Position numbers and translations under genes: made by a program
The notes under the pieces: model-generated
Seen by the model: only the letters and a program-made list of their open reading frames with translations
Databases searched by the model: none
Told to the model about the DNA's origin: nothing
Shown here: piece by piece, positions 45,584 to 54,898 of the stretch
Layout: every line of letters starts with the position of its first letter
Position numbering within the stretch: the stretch's first letter is position 1
Assembly (NCBI RefSeq): GCF_001187505.1
Contig: NZ_CP012150.1
Span: forward strand, 2,418,001-2,482,000
Source: Mycolicibacterium goodii
Lineage (GTDB): Bacteria > Actinomycetota > Actinomycetes > Mycobacteriales > Mycobacteriaceae
DNA: 64,000 nucleotides
Direction of reading: 5' to 3'

Positions 45584-47763
45584 CCGAACAGCAGCATGTC
45601 GCGCCGCCCGTGGCCAAGCGACTCAACCACCGTCGCGAGCACCACGGCGATGTATTCATCGATCCCTACGAGTGGTTGCGCGACAAGGAAAACCCGGAGG
45701 TGATCGGCTACCTGGAGGCCGAGAACGCCTACACCGCGTACGCCACCGCGCAGCTGGAACCGTTGCGGCAGCGAATCTTCGACGAGATCAAGGCCCGCAC
45801 CAAGGAAACCGATCTGTCGGTGCCCATGCGGCGCGGCCCGTGGTGGTACTACGCGCGCAGCTTCGAGGGCAAGCAGTACGCCGTGCACTGTCGCTGTCCT
45901 GTCACCGATCCCGACGACTGGACGCCCCCCACCTTCGACGAGCACACCGAGGTGGCGGGCGAGCAGATCCTGCTCGACGAGAACATCGAGGCCGACGGGC
46001 ACGAGTACTTCGCGCTCGGCGCGGCGACCGTGAGCCTGGACGGCGACACCCTGGCGTACTCGGTCGATGTCCTGGGTGACGAGCGGTACACGTTGCGGTT
46101 CAAGGACCTTCGCACCGGTGAGCTGTACGACGACACGATCACCGGGATCGGTTCCGGCGGGATCTGGGCGGCTGACAGCCGGACGTTCTACTACACGACG
46201 GTCGACGACGCGTGGCGTCCGGACACCGTGTGGCGGCACCGCCTCGCCGCGGGTCTGCCGGGCGAGAAGGTGTATCACGAACCCGACCACCGGTTCTGGG
46301 TCGGCATCGGCCGCAGCCGCAGCGACAAGTACGTGTTCATCGCCGCGGGCAGCGCCGTCACCTCCGAGGTGCGCTACGGCGACGCGGCCGATCCGCATGC
46401 CGAGTTCACTTCCGTGTGGGGACGCCGTGATTCGGTGGAGTACTCCGTCGAGCATGCGGTGGTCGGCGGTGAGGACCGGTTCCTGATCCTGCACAACGAC
46501 GGTGCCGAGAACTTCGCCCTGGTCGACGCTCCGGTCAGTGATCCCACCGACTTCCGCACCCTGATCGCGCACCGCGACGATGTCCGGCTCGATGCGGTCG
46601 ACGCGTTCGACGGGTTCCTGGTGGTGAGCTACCGCAGCGAGGCACTGCCGAAGATCCAGCTGTGGCCGGTCACCGCCGACGGCGAGTACGGTCGGGCGCA
46701 GGAGCTCACCTTCGAATCCGAGCTCACCGCGGCGGGGCTGGCGGGCAACCCCAACTGGTCGACGCCGAAGCTGCGTATCGCGGCGACGTCGTTCATCACT
46801 CCCGCGCGGGTGTACGACCTCGATCTGGCCAAACCCGAAGGTGCTCCTCACGTGCGTGTCGGTGAGCGGACGCTGCTGCGCGAGCAGCCCGTGCTCGGCG
46901 GCTACCGCCCCGAGGACTATGTGGAGCGTCGCGACTGGGCGATCGCCGAAGACGGTGCACGCGTGCCGATCTCGATCGTGCACCGGGCCGGGGTGCAGTT
47001 CCCGGCCCCGACGCTGCTCTACGGGTACGGCGCCTACGAGTCGTGCGAGGATCCGCGGTTCTCGATCGCGCGGCTGTCCCTGTTGGACCGCGGCATGGTT
47101 TTCGCGGTCGCGCACGTCCGTGGCGGCGGTGAGCTGGGCCGGTCCTGGTACGAGCACGGCAAGCTGCTGGAGAAGAAGAACACCTTCACCGACTTCATCA
47201 CGGCTGCACGCCATCTCATCGACGAGGGGGTGACTCGCCCGCAGAATCTCGTCGCACTCGGCGGTAGCGCGGGCGGCCTGCTCATGGGTGCGGTGGCCAA
47301 CATGGCGCCGAAGTTGTTCGCCGGGATCCTGGCGCAGGTGCCGTTCGTCGACGCGCTCACCACGATCCTCGACCCGTCGCTGCCGTTGACCGTCACCGAG
47401 TGGGACGAGTGGGGCAACCCGCTGGAGGACCCCGAGGTGTACCGGTACATGAAGTCCTACTCGCCGTACGAGAACGTCGCGGCGCAGGACTATCCGCCCA
47501 TCCTGGCGATGACGTCGCTCAACGACACCAGGGTGTACTACGTCGAGCCCGCGAAATGGGTTGCGGCCCTTCGTCACACCAAGACCGACAGCAATCCGGT
47601 GCTGCTCAAGACCGAGATGGTGGCCGGTCACGGCGGTTTGAGCGGACGCTACGAGCGGTGGCGTGAGGCCGCGTTCCAGTACGCGTGGCTACTGGCCGCC
47701 GCCGATCGCGACCACTACGGCAGCGGCCAGGTAGACCCCCTCTTCGACGGTCCGCAGACCTAG
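45580..47763 (+). CDS. ptrB: Oligopeptidase B (S9A serine peptidase)
   Basis: 727 residues, complete. N-terminal seven-bladed beta-propeller (residues about 70-430) and C-terminal alpha/beta-hydrolase with the triad Ser563 (GGSAGG), Asp649 (SLNDTRV) and His684 (VAGHGG). It cleaves short peptides after basic residues in the cytoplasm. In M. tuberculosis the corresponding locus is annotated as two pieces (ptrBa/ptrBb); here it is uninterrupted. The last 25 codons overlap the convergent DoxX-like gene by 75 bases. Confidence 0.95.
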   Translation: MTEQQHVAPPVAKRLNHRREHHGDVFIDPYEWLRDKENPEVIGYLEAENAYTAYATAQLEPLRQRIFDEIKARTKETDLSVPMRRGPWWYYARSFEGKQYAVHCRCPVTDPDDWTPPTFDEHTEVAGEQILLDENIEADGHEYFALGAATVSLDGDTLAYSVDVLGDERYTLRFKDLRTGELYDDTITGIGSGGIWAADSRTFYYTTVDDAWRPDTVWRHRLAAGLPGEKVYHEPDHRFWVGIGRSRSDKYVFIAAGSAVTSEVRYGDAADPHAEFTSVWGRRDSVEYSVEHAVVGGEDRFLILHNDGAENFALVDAPVSDPTDFRTLIAHRDDVRLDAVDAFDGFLVVSYRSEALPKIQLWPVTADGEYGRAQELTFESELTAAGLAGNPNWSTPKLRIAATSFITPARVYDLDLAKPEGAPHVRVGERTLLREQPVLGGYRPEDYVERRDWAIAEDGARVPISIVHRAGVQFPAPTLLYGYGAYESCEDPRFSIARLSLLDRGMVFAVAHVRGGGELGRSWYEHGKLLEKKNTFTDFITAARHLIDEGVTRPQNLVALGGSAGGLLMGAVANMAPKLFAGILAQVPFVDALTTILDPSLPLTVTEWDEWGNPLEDPEVYRYMKSYSPYENVAAQDYPPILAMTSLNDTRVYYVEPAKWVAALRHTKTDSNPVLLKTEMVAGHGGLSGRYERWREAAFQYAWLLAAADRDHYGSGQVDPLFDGPQT

Positions 47764-48138
47764 CTTCGACGACATCGACTTCGGCGGGTCGGGCATCCGC
47801 GCGGCGTGGATGTTGGCCGGGAACATGGCCAGCATCAGCGCGAACAGGCACACTGCCGCAGTGGTGCGCGTCGGGGGATACAGCAGGCCGACCGCGCCGA
47901 GGAGTTCGAGCACACCCGTGACGGTGACGAGCAGTCCCGGTGCGGGCAGGCGCGGGGGCACGATTGCGATCATGTCGCGCCGCAACGGGTTGACGAAGTG
48001 CGCGATCCCGGTCAGCACGAACATCGCGGCCAGGCCGATGGCCGTCGCCGACGGCCACGTGTCGAGATGGGCCACGCCGAACAGGCCGATGATCCGGGCG
48101 ATGACGGTGCCGAGCACCAGCGTCGCGAATACCGCCAT
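47689..48138 (-). CDS. DoxX-like membrane protein
   Basis: 149 residues with four membrane helices (starts at about residues 4, 30, 65 and 90, and a last at 133), containing GLAAMFVLTGIAHF and ALMLAMFPANIHAA. This fits the DoxX/DoxD-like group, often linked to redox or thiol stress in mycobacteria. Its 3' end runs 75 bases into ptrB on the other strand. It is divergent from a TetR gene, and a near-perfect inverted repeat lies between. Confidence 0.88.
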   Translation of the reverse strand: MAVFATLVLGTVIARIIGLFGVAHLDTWPSATAIGLAAMFVLTGIAHFVNPLRRDMIAIVPPRLPAPGLLVTVTGVLELLGAVGLLYPPTRTTAAVCLFALMLAMFPANIHAARMPDPPKSMSSKLGLRTVEEGVYLAAAVVVAIGGGQ

Positions 48139-48149
48139 GATGTACCACC

Positions 48150-48207
48150 AATCTTGTCGGTGACTAGATCAATCATTCTGCGTGCTGATGTAGTCACTGT
48201 CAAGATT
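48150..48207. promoter_or_regulatory. Large inverted repeat between doxX-like gene and tetR, candidate operator
   Basis: Arms 48150-48166 and 48191-48207 match at 15 of 17 positions in inverted orientation, consensus TAGTCACYGWCAAGATT read outward, with 24 bases between. It fills the 89-bp divergent region. TetR binding would repress both genes. The TAAGAT at 48215-48220 ends 7 bases before the tetR GTG, so that mRNA may be leaderless. Confidence 0.65.
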
Positions 48208-48227
48208 GCTCGGATAAGATCTTGGGC

Positions 48228-48773
48228 GTGGCGTATCACCACGGCGACCTCAGGGCCGTGATCCTGCGGCACGCGGCGGAGTTGGTGGCCGAGCGCGGCG
48301 CCGACGGCATCTCACTGCGTGAACTGGCGCGCACCGCGGGTGTCTCGCACGCCGCGCCCGCACACCATTTCACCGACCGGCGGGGACTGTTCACCGCGTT
48401 GGCCACCGAGGGGTATCAGCTCCTGGCCGACGCGCTGGCCGATGTGCGCGGGCAGTTCATCGACGCCGCCAAGGCCTACGTGCGCTTCGCGCTCGACCAT
48501 CCCGGGCACTATGCGGTGATGTTCGACAAGTCGCTCTACGACGACACCGACCCCGACCTCGTCGCGGCGTCGTCGGCGGCGGGGGCCGAACTCAACCGCG
48601 GCGTCGGCACCCTCGGCGACCCCAAGGCCAAGGCCGACCCGGCGGGAGCCGCGCTCGCGGCATGGTCACTGGTGCACGGCTTTTCGCTGCTGTGGCTCAA
48701 CGACGCGATCGACACCGACCGGGACCCGATCGCCACCGTCGAGCGGCTCGCAGCGATCCTGTTCGACGGCTGA
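48228..48773 (+). CDS. TetR-family regulator divergent from the DoxX-like gene
   Basis: 181 residues from GTG 48228 (TTG 48222 is possible). HTH ISLRELARTAGVSHAAPAHHF (residues about 27-47) with the motif YHHGDLR at the start that marks the TetR subgroup with a C-terminal WHG domain (AAWSLVHGFSLLWL). Local regulation of the DoxX-like gene through the shared inverted repeat is the obvious hypothesis. Confidence 0.9.
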   Translation: MAYHHGDLRAVILRHAAELVAERGADGISLRELARTAGVSHAAPAHHFTDRRGLFTALATEGYQLLADALADVRGQFIDAAKAYVRFALDHPGHYAVMFDKSLYDDTDPDLVAASSAAGAELNRGVGTLGDPKAKADPAGAALAAWSLVHGFSLLWLNDAIDTDRDPIATVERLAAILFDG

Positions 48774-48792
48774 TTGCGGTACCGTCGCACCG

Positions 48793-49290
48793 GTGAGCTC
48801 CCAAGACTGCCTCAAAGATGTTGCACTGACCACCCTCGACGGCAGGCAGACCACGCTCGGTGACCTGGCTCCAGGTGCCGCACTGGTGGTCAACGTCGCG
48901 TCGGAATGCGGTCTGACACCGCAGTACAGCGCGCTGGAGAAACTCGCGCAGCAATACCGCGAAAGCGGACTCACCGTGATCGGTGTGCCCTGCAACCAGT
49001 TCATGGGGCAGGAACCGGGCACGGCCGAGGAGATCCAGACGTTCTGCTCGACCACCTACGGCGTGACGTTCCCGCTGCTGGCCAAGACCGACGTCAACGG
49101 CGCCGACCGGCACCCGCTGTACGCCGAGTTGACGAAGACCCCCGACGCCGGCGGCGAAGCCGGCGACATCCAGTGGAACTTCGAGAAGTTCCTGCTGTCC
49201 GCCGACGGCACCGTCGTCAACCGGTTCCGGCCCCGCACCGAACCGGATGCCCCCGAGGTCATCGCCGCGATCGAGAAGGTGCTGTCCTGA
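48793..49290 (+). CDS. Glutathione-peroxidase-family thiol peroxidase
   Basis: 165 residues from GTG 48793. Peroxidatic Cys in NVASECGLTPQY (about residue 38), resolving Cys candidate in PCNQFMGQEPG, and the WNF motif (IQWNFEKFLL) complete the GPx tetrad. Cys replaces selenocysteine, and as mycobacteria lack glutathione, the reductant is probably thioredoxin. Reduces hydrogen or lipid peroxides in the cytoplasm. Confidence 0.93.
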   Translation: MSSQDCLKDVALTTLDGRQTTLGDLAPGAALVVNVASECGLTPQYSALEKLAQQYRESGLTVIGVPCNQFMGQEPGTAEEIQTFCSTTYGVTFPLLAKTDVNGADRHPLYAELTKTPDAGGEAGDIQWNFEKFLLSADGTVVNRFRPRTEPDAPEVIAAIEKVLS

Positions 49291-49355
49291 AGCCGGCCAT
49301 TTGCCGTCCGCGTGTTCGCAACCGTCGCGCCATGTGACGTTGCCACACTGGCAGC

Positions 49356-50071
49356 GTGACCGGACAACTCATCGTCTCGATCTCCCAGATCAGCGATCGC
49401 ACGCTGGCCGACGTCGCGTCGTTCAGCGCCGAACTCGACGCCCTGGGGTGTCGGCGTCGCTGTTGGTGGCGCCGCGGCTCAAGGGCGGCTACCGGCTCGA
49501 GGGTGACGCGCCCACGGTGCAGTGGCTCGCCGCCCGGCGCGCGGCAGGCGATGCCGTGGTGCTGCACGGCTACGACGAGGCCGCGACGAAGAAGCGCCGC
49601 GGCGAGTTCGCCGGACTGCCCGCCCACGAGGCCAATCTGCGGTTGCTCGGCGCCGACCGGATCCTCGAGCACCTGGGCCTGCGGACCAGGCTGTTCGCGG
49701 CCCCGGGCTGGAATGTGTCGGCGGGCACGGTGACGGCATTGCCGCGCAACGGCTTTCGATTGCTGGCCGATCTGCACGGGATCACCGACCTGGTCCGCCG
49801 GACCACGACGCGCGCCAGGGTGGTCGGTATCGGCGAGGGCTTCCTCAACGAACCGTGGTGGTGTCGCACGCTGGTGCTCACGGCCGAGCGCACCGCACGC
49901 CGCGGCGGGGTGGTGCGGGTGGCCGTCGCCGCGCGCCACCTGCGCGCGCCCGGTCCTCGACAGGCCATGCTCGACGCGGTCGATCTGGCTTTGCTGCACG
50001 GCTGCGCGCCCACGGTGTATCGGTGGCAGCCGGAAACTGCACTGACATCTGCACTGACCAAGGCCGCCTGA
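49356..50071 (+). pseudogene. DUF2334 (polysaccharide-deacetylase-like) gene with a one-base frameshift
   Basis: GTG 49356 opens a frame reading TGQLIVSISQISDRTLADV...ELDAL, then shifts; the next frame continues GVSASLLVAPRLKGGYRLEG and runs to TGA 50071. The break is in the GGGG run at 49445-49448, where five Gs would restore one protein of about 239 residues. Later motifs (LHGYDEA, GPAPGWN-like AAPGWNVS) fit DUF2334, a family related to polysaccharide deacetylases, as in Rv0784. A homopolymer error in the sequence or a true mutation are both possible. Confidence 0.8.
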
Positions 50072-50092
50072 CTCGCGCTATGGTGACGTCTC

Positions 50093-51736
50093 ATGGCAGA
50101 CGCCGACGTCATCGTCGTGGGAGCAGGTCTGGCCGGACTGGTCGCCGCATGCGAGCTCGTCGAACGCGGGCACAGCGTGATCATCGTCGATCAGGAGAAC
50201 GCGGCCAACGTAGGTGGGCAGGCCTTCTGGTCGTTCGGGGGGCTGTTCTTCGTCAACAGTCCCGAGCAGCGCAGGCTCGGGATCCACGACAGTCAGGAAC
50301 TCGCACTGCAGGACTGGCTGGGCACCGCGGGCTTCGACCGGCCCGAGGACCACTGGCCGCGTGAGTGGGCCCACGCCTACGTCGACTTCGCGGCGGGGGA
50401 GAAGCGCAGCTGGCTGAGGGCGCGCGGGCTGCAGACCTTCCCCCTGGTCGGCTGGGCCGAGCGCGGCGGGTACGACGCGCTCGGGCACGGCAATTCGGTG
50501 CCGCGGTTCCACATCACCTGGGGCACCGGTCCCGCGCTCGTCGAGATCTTCGCACGACGGATCCGCGACAGCGTGCGGGTGCGGTTCGCCCACCGGCACC
50601 GCGTCGACGAACTCATCGTCAACGAGGGCCTGGTGGCCGGCGTCCGCGGCTCGATCCTGGAGCCGAGCAACGCACCGCGCGGTGTCGCGTCGTCACGGAA
50701 CGTGGTCGGCGACTTCGAGTTTCGCGCATCGGCGGTGATCGTCGCCAGCGGCGGGATCGGCGGCAACCTCGATCTGGTGCGCAAGAACTGGCCGCCCCGG
50801 CTCGGCCGGGTGCCCGATCAGTTGATCTGCGGCGTGCCTGCCCACGTCGACGGCCGCATGATCGGGATCGCCGAATCCGCCGGCGCCCACGTGATCAACG
50901 GCGACCGCATGTGGCACTACACCGAGGGCATCACCAACTACGACCCGGTCTGGCCCAACCACGGCATCCGGATCCTGCCCGGTCCGTCGTCATTGTGGTT
51001 GGACGCCAACGGTGATCGGCTGCCAGTGCCGCTGTATCCCGGGTTCGACACGCTCGGCACCCTCGAGCACATCTGCCGCAGCGGGCAGGACTACACGTGG
51101 TTCATCCTCAACGCGCGCATCATCGCCAAGGAATTCGCGCTGTCGGGGCAGGAACAGAACCCCGACCTGACCTCGCGTGACGTGCGTGAACTGCTGCACC
51201 GGGTCAAGGCGGGGGCGCCCGCCCCGGTGCAGGCGTTCGTCGACCACGGTGTCGACTTCGTGAGCGCCGACTCGCTGCGGGATCTGGTGGCGGGCATGAA
51301 CGATCTGCCCGACGTGGTGGCGTTGGACTACGCCAAGGTGGCGGCCGAGGTGACCGCCCGCGACCGCGAGGTGAGCAACCGCTTCACCAAGGACGGTCAG
51401 ATCACCGCGATCCGCGCCGCACGCAACTACCTCGGCGACCGGTTCACCCGCGTCGTCGCGCCGCACCGCCTGACCGATCCGAAGGCGGGCCCGCTGATCG
51501 CGGTGAAACTGCACATCCTCACGCGAAAGTCATTGGGCGGACTGGAAACCGATCTGGACTCGCGCGTACTCAAACAGGACGGCAGCACGTTCGGCGGGCT
51601 GTACGCAGCCGGGGAGGCCGCCGGGTTCGGCGGCGGGGGCGTGCACGGATACCGGTCGCTGGAGGGCACGTTCCTCGGCGGCTGCATCTTCTCCGGGCGG
51701 GCCGCCGGCCGCGGCGCGGCCGCCGACATCGCCTGA
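50093..51736 (+). CDS. FAD-dependent dehydrogenase of the fumarate reductase/3-ketosteroid dehydrogenase type (Rv0785-like)
   Basis: 547 residues. Dinucleotide motif VVGAGLAGLVAACEL at the start, the second FAD region IVASGGIGGN, and the C-terminal GGLYAAGEAAGFGGGGVHGYRSLEGTF that closes the flavin site. It resembles KstD-like flavoproteins but the catalytic tyrosines of delta1-ketosteroid dehydrogenase could not be confirmed by eye. Substrate unknown, possibly a steroid or other cyclic ketone. Confidence 0.88.
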   Translation: MADADVIVVGAGLAGLVAACELVERGHSVIIVDQENAANVGGQAFWSFGGLFFVNSPEQRRLGIHDSQELALQDWLGTAGFDRPEDHWPREWAHAYVDFAAGEKRSWLRARGLQTFPLVGWAERGGYDALGHGNSVPRFHITWGTGPALVEIFARRIRDSVRVRFAHRHRVDELIVNEGLVAGVRGSILEPSNAPRGVASSRNVVGDFEFRASAVIVASGGIGGNLDLVRKNWPPRLGRVPDQLICGVPAHVDGRMIGIAESAGAHVINGDRMWHYTEGITNYDPVWPNHGIRILPGPSSLWLDANGDRLPVPLYPGFDTLGTLEHICRSGQDYTWFILNARIIAKEFALSGQEQNPDLTSRDVRELLHRVKAGAPAPVQAFVDHGVDFVSADSLRDLVAGMNDLPDVVALDYAKVAAEVTARDREVSNRFTKDGQITAIRAARNYLGDRFTRVVAPHRLTDPKAGPLIAVKLHILTRKSLGGLETDLDSRVLKQDGSTFGGLYAAGEAAGFGGGGVHGYRSLEGTFLGGCIFSGRAAGRGAAADIA

Positions 51737-51754
51737 GGGGCACCTCAGAACATC

Positions 51755-52393
51755 TCAGAACTCGGTGCCGTTCTCCTCCTGCAGCACCTGGAAGTCCGTC
51801 GTCGTCATCTCCGAAAGGCGCCCGTAGAAGATGCCGCGCGCATCCGGGGCGATGATGCCCTGGTGGATCGGCACCGCGCGCTGCGGCGCCACCGCACGCA
51901 GATACTCCACGGCCTCAGAGACTTTCATCCACGGCGCGGCCGCGGGAGTGGCGAGCACGTCGACCGGTTCACCGGGTGTGAACAACGCATCACCCGGATG
52001 CATCAACCGGGCCGGATGCCCGTCGTCGCCGAGAAGGTACGAGATGTTGTCGATGACAGGGATTTCCGGGTGGATCACGGCGTGCCTGCCGCCCACACCG
52101 CGGACGTTGATCGAGCCGATCGTGAACTCGTCACCCACGTGCACAGCGGTCCACGGCTCACCCAGCTGGGCCGCGGTCTGCGGATCGGCGTACAACTTCG
52201 CCTGCGGGTTCGCGTCGATCAGCGCGGGCAGCCGCGTCGTATCGGCGTGATCGGGGTGCTGGTGGGTGATGAGGATCGCCGACAACCCGGTGATGCCCTC
52301 GAATCCGTGCGAGAAGTTGCCCGGGTCGAACAACACCGTCGTCTCGGAAATGGTGGCCAGTAGGCACGAATGTCCGAAATGCGTCAGTTGCAT
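51755..52393 (-). CDS. Metallo-beta-lactamase-fold hydrolase (Rv0786c-like)
   Basis: 212 residues from ATG 52393. Metal motif THQHPDHAD (HxHxDH, about residues 43-51), the start MQLTHFGHSCLL and later MHPGDALF are typical of the UlaG/L-ascorbate-lactonase-like MBL branch. Soluble, with no signal peptide. It is divergent from the secreted protein gene by 31 bases. Substrate unknown. Confidence 0.88.
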   Translation of the reverse strand: MQLTHFGHSCLLATISETTVLFDPGNFSHGFEGITGLSAILITHQHPDHADTTRLPALIDANPQAKLYADPQTAAQLGEPWTAVHVGDEFTIGSINVRGVGGRHAVIHPEIPVIDNISYLLGDDGHPARLMHPGDALFTPGEPVDVLATPAAAPWMKVSEAVEYLRAVAPQRAVPIHQGIIAPDARGIFYGRLSEMTTTDFQVLQEENGTEF

Positions 52394-52424
52394 GGCTATA
52401 TTGTTGCCCTCGGTGGGAGGATTC

Positions 52425-53087
52425 ATGCGGCTGATCTGGGCAGTGTTGCTCGCCGCGGCGGGTTTGACCGCCTCGGTCACCGGCCCGGCCTGGGCCGCAC
52501 CCATGAACTGCCCGCCGATGTGCGACCGCATCCCGGATTCGGCCTGGATCGACGCCACCGAGATCCCGCTGTACCGCGAATACCGCTGGCCGCAGTTGGC
52601 CGGTTTGGCCGTGACGACGGTGTCGCCGCGGTTCCGGTTCGAAGAGGACTGCGCGTTGCCGCTGCTGCCCGACGACCCGCGGCACTATGCGGTGAGCGCA
52701 CGGGTCGAGGTGGACCGGCCGGTGGGGCACTGGCAGCTGCAGGTGCAGGTCATCCACTGGCGCGGGGAGACCTGGCAGGGTGGGCAGCACGCCACGGCGG
52801 CCGTGCGTGCGTCCGACGCTGCGATCCGGGCGTGCCAGCTGCTGGTGCCCGCCAGCTCGCCGTCGATCACGACCGGCGAGCCGGGGCGGCTGGCCGCGGT
52901 GATCAGCTTCCCCGACCGGGTGCTGCGCCAGTATCTGCTGGCCGATCCGAACAGCAGCACCGTCGTGGAGCTCGCGATGTGGTCGACGACGCCGCCGCGG
53001 CTGCCATGGCCGTCGGTCGCCGACAGCCAGGTGCTCGATGCGCTGGCCGCGCCACTGTGTGACGCCTACCTGGGATCGTGCCGGTAG
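52425..53087 (+). CDS. Secreted protein of unknown function upstream of purS (Rv0787-like)
   Basis: 220 residues from ATG 52425 with GGGAGG 5 bases upstream. Signal peptide to about residue 24 (AWA-APMNC). The mature protein has six cysteines (CPPMC near the start, a central DCALPL and ACQLL, CDAYLGSC at the end) and alternating beta-like segments (HWQLQVQVIHW). No known catalytic motif. Ends 10 bases before purS but is probably exported, so co-location is not functional evidence. Confidence 0.75.
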   Translation: MRLIWAVLLAAAGLTASVTGPAWAAPMNCPPMCDRIPDSAWIDATEIPLYREYRWPQLAGLAVTTVSPRFRFEEDCALPLLPDDPRHYAVSARVEVDRPVGHWQLQVQVIHWRGETWQGGQHATAAVRASDAAIRACQLLVPASSPSITTGEPGRLAAVISFPDRVLRQYLLADPNSSTVVELAMWSTTPPRLPWPSVADSQVLDALAAPLCDAYLGSCR

Positions 53088-53097
53088 AGTGGGCGCC

Positions 53098-53337
53098 GTG
53101 GCAAAGGTGGTTGTGCACGTCATGCCCAAGGCTGAGATCCTCGACCCGCAAGGCCAGGCCATCGTGGGAGCGCTTGGCCGGCTCGGGCATACCGGTATAT
53201 CAGACGTTCGGCAGGGCAAGCGTTTTGAGCTTGAGGTCGACGGTTCCGTCTCCGACGAGACACTCAACGAGATCGCGGAATCGCTCCTGGCGAACACCGT
53301 CATCGAGGACTTCACGGTGAGCCGGGAGGACCTATGA
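53098..53337 (+). CDS. purS: FGAM synthetase subunit PurS
   Basis: 79 residues from GTG 53098. Typical Pur[21 protein letters not shown] start, IEDFTVS near the end. It bridges PurQ and PurL in the three-part FGAM synthetase. Overlap with purQ (ATGA) indicates coupled translation. Confidence 0.97.
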   Translation: MAKVVVHVMPKAEILDPQGQAIVGALGRLGHTGISDVRQGKRFELEVDGSVSDETLNEIAESLLANTVIEDFTVSREDL

Positions 53338-54008
53338 CCGCTCGCGTGGGCGTGATCACATTCCCCGGCACGCTGGATGACGTCGACGCCGCCCGTGCGG
53401 TGCGGCTGGCCGGCGGTGAGGCCGTGAGCCTGTGGCACGCCGACGCCGACCTGCACGGCGTCGACGCGGTCGTGGTGCCCGGCGGCTTCTCCTACGGCGA
53501 CTACCTGCGGTGCGGCGCGATCGCGAAGTTCGCACCGGTGATGGGTTCGGTGATCGAGGCCGCCGACAAGGGCATGCCGGTGCTCGGCATCTGCAACGGT
53601 TTCCAGGTGCTGTGTGAGGCGGGCCTGCTGCCCGGAGCGTTGACCCGCAACGCCGGGCTGCACTTCGTGTGCCGCGACGTCTGGCTGGAAGTGGCCTCCA
53701 ACACCACGGCATGGACGACGCGCTACGAGGCCGGCGCCGACCTGTTGATCCCGCTGAAGTCCGGTGAGGGGCGCTACGTGGCGTCGGAGTCCGTGCTCGA
53801 CGAACTCGAAGGTGAGGACCGCGTCGTCTTCCGCTACCGGGAGAACCTCAACGGGTCGATGCGCGACATCGCCGGCATCTGCTCACCGAACCGTCGCGTC
53901 GTCGGCCTCATGCCGCATCCCGAACACGCCACCGAGGCGCTGACCGGTCCGTCCGACGACGGGCTCGGCCTGCTCTACTCCGCGCTCGACGCGGTGCTGT
54001 CGGTCTAG
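53334..54008 (+). CDS. purQ: FGAM synthetase glutaminase subunit PurQ
   Basis: 224 residues. Class I glutamine amidotransferase: oxyanion loop [11 protein letters not shown], nucleophile Cys in GICNGFQVL (about residue 86), and the His-Glu pair in MPHPEHATE. It supplies ammonia from glutamine to PurL. The partner purL is 7 kb downstream rather than adjacent. Confidence 0.97.
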   Translation: MTARVGVITFPGTLDDVDAARAVRLAGGEAVSLWHADADLHGVDAVVVPGGFSYGDYLRCGAIAKFAPVMGSVIEAADKGMPVLGICNGFQVLCEAGLLPGALTRNAGLHFVCRDVWLEVASNTTAWTTRYEAGADLLIPLKSGEGRYVASESVLDELEGEDRVVFRYRENLNGSMRDIAGICSPNRRVVGLMPHPEHATEALTGPSDDGLGLLYSALDAVLSV

Positions 54009-54024
54009 CACCAGATTTGGAAGT

Positions 54025-54069
54025 ATCACGTGCGTTTGCCGCGCAGGTAGAGCTCGTCGGCAACGTGAT
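54025..54069. terminator. Imperfect hairpin downstream of purQ
   Basis: ATCACGT (54025-54031) pairs with ACGTGAT (54063-54069), and the nested CGTTTGCCG (54033-54041) with CGGCAACG (54058-54065) form alternative stems. It ends directly before the next start codon, so it could terminate purSQ transcription or mask that start. Confidence 0.4.
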
Positions 54070-54804
54070 GTGTGGGCCATGAAACTGTCGATTGCCACCG
54101 CGTACGTCTGTGTGGTGTTCGGCCCCTTCGGATTGTTCTGCCTCGTGTGGACCTTCCTGTTCGTCGGACGCGCGGAATTTCTCTCAGCGGTTGTGGCTCT
54201 GGGATTCTCTGCCTTCACGCTGGGTCTGGTGGCAATGGTGGCGGTTGTCGCGTCTCGTAAGGTGAAGCCGCGCATCAGTCGTCACGATGGTGGGATCACC
54301 CTGCGTCCAGATGTCCGGGTCGACCGCTCCTTGATGGCATCTACGATCGGCGTTTTCCTGGGCATGGTGGTGTATGCCGTGTTTGCGCCCCTTGACATGC
54401 TGACGATTCCGACTCCCGGCGATGACCGGAAGTACTTCATGGTGGCCTGTGCTGCGGGTGCTGTGGTCGGGTTGTTCACTCTTCGCCACGTTGTCAGGCA
54501 ACGCGGAATGAGTCTGCTCCGACTGAGTACGACCGGGATCGAGTTGGGAAGTACGATCTCGACGGCGAAACGTTCATGGGACGACGTTGACGACATCGCA
54601 GACAGGCCACGGAATGGTCGCAAACCCACCGGGGCAACATTCATAACCGGTGCGGACGGACGAACGCTGACAATTCCGTCCGATTGGTACACGCCAGGCG
54701 GTCAGGTATTGCGTGACCTCATGCTCTTGTACTGGCAGCATCCGGACCTGCGTCCCGAGCTTGCCGACGGTCGAGCGGTCGAGCGGCTCAAAGCCAACGT
54801 ATGA
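54070..54804 (+). CDS. Membrane protein of unknown function with lower GC
   Basis: 244 residues from GTG 54070 (ATG 54079 is an alternative). Four membrane helices in two pairs (about residues 8-35, 37-62, and 92-112, 125-142) followed by a soluble beta-rich domain (LRLSTTGIELGSTISTAKRSWDDVDDI) like the PH-type domain of small bacterial membrane proteins. GC is clearly lower than in both neighbours, by roughly ten percentage points by eye. No M. tuberculosis counterpart is expected here; a recent gain is likely. Confidence 0.75.
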   Translation: MWAMKLSIATAYVCVVFGPFGLFCLVWTFLFVGRAEFLSAVVALGFSAFTLGLVAMVAVVASRKVKPRISRHDGGITLRPDVRVDRSLMASTIGVFLGMVVYAVFAPLDMLTIPTPGDDRKYFMVACAAGAVVGLFTLRHVVRQRGMSLLRLSTTGIELGSTISTAKRSWDDVDDIADRPRNGRKPTGATFITGADGRTLTIPSDWYTPGGQVLRDLMLLYWQHPDLRPELADGRAVERLKANV

Positions 54805-54831
54805 GGCGCGAAGCGCACCCTCGCCGCCCGT

Positions 54832-54888
54832 GAGCGTGCGCCGACTGCTGCCGAATTGCGGTGTGCCGAGCAGCAGACACGCACGCTC
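54832..54888. terminator. Bidirectional hairpin between the membrane protein gene and encapsulin
   Basis: GAGCGTGCG (54832-54840) pairs with CGCACGCTC (54880-54888), and inside it CTGCTGC (54845-54851) with GCAGCAG (54870-54876). It lies between two convergent genes and probably terminates both. Confidence 0.65.
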
Positions 54889-54898
54889 GCGGTGCAAA

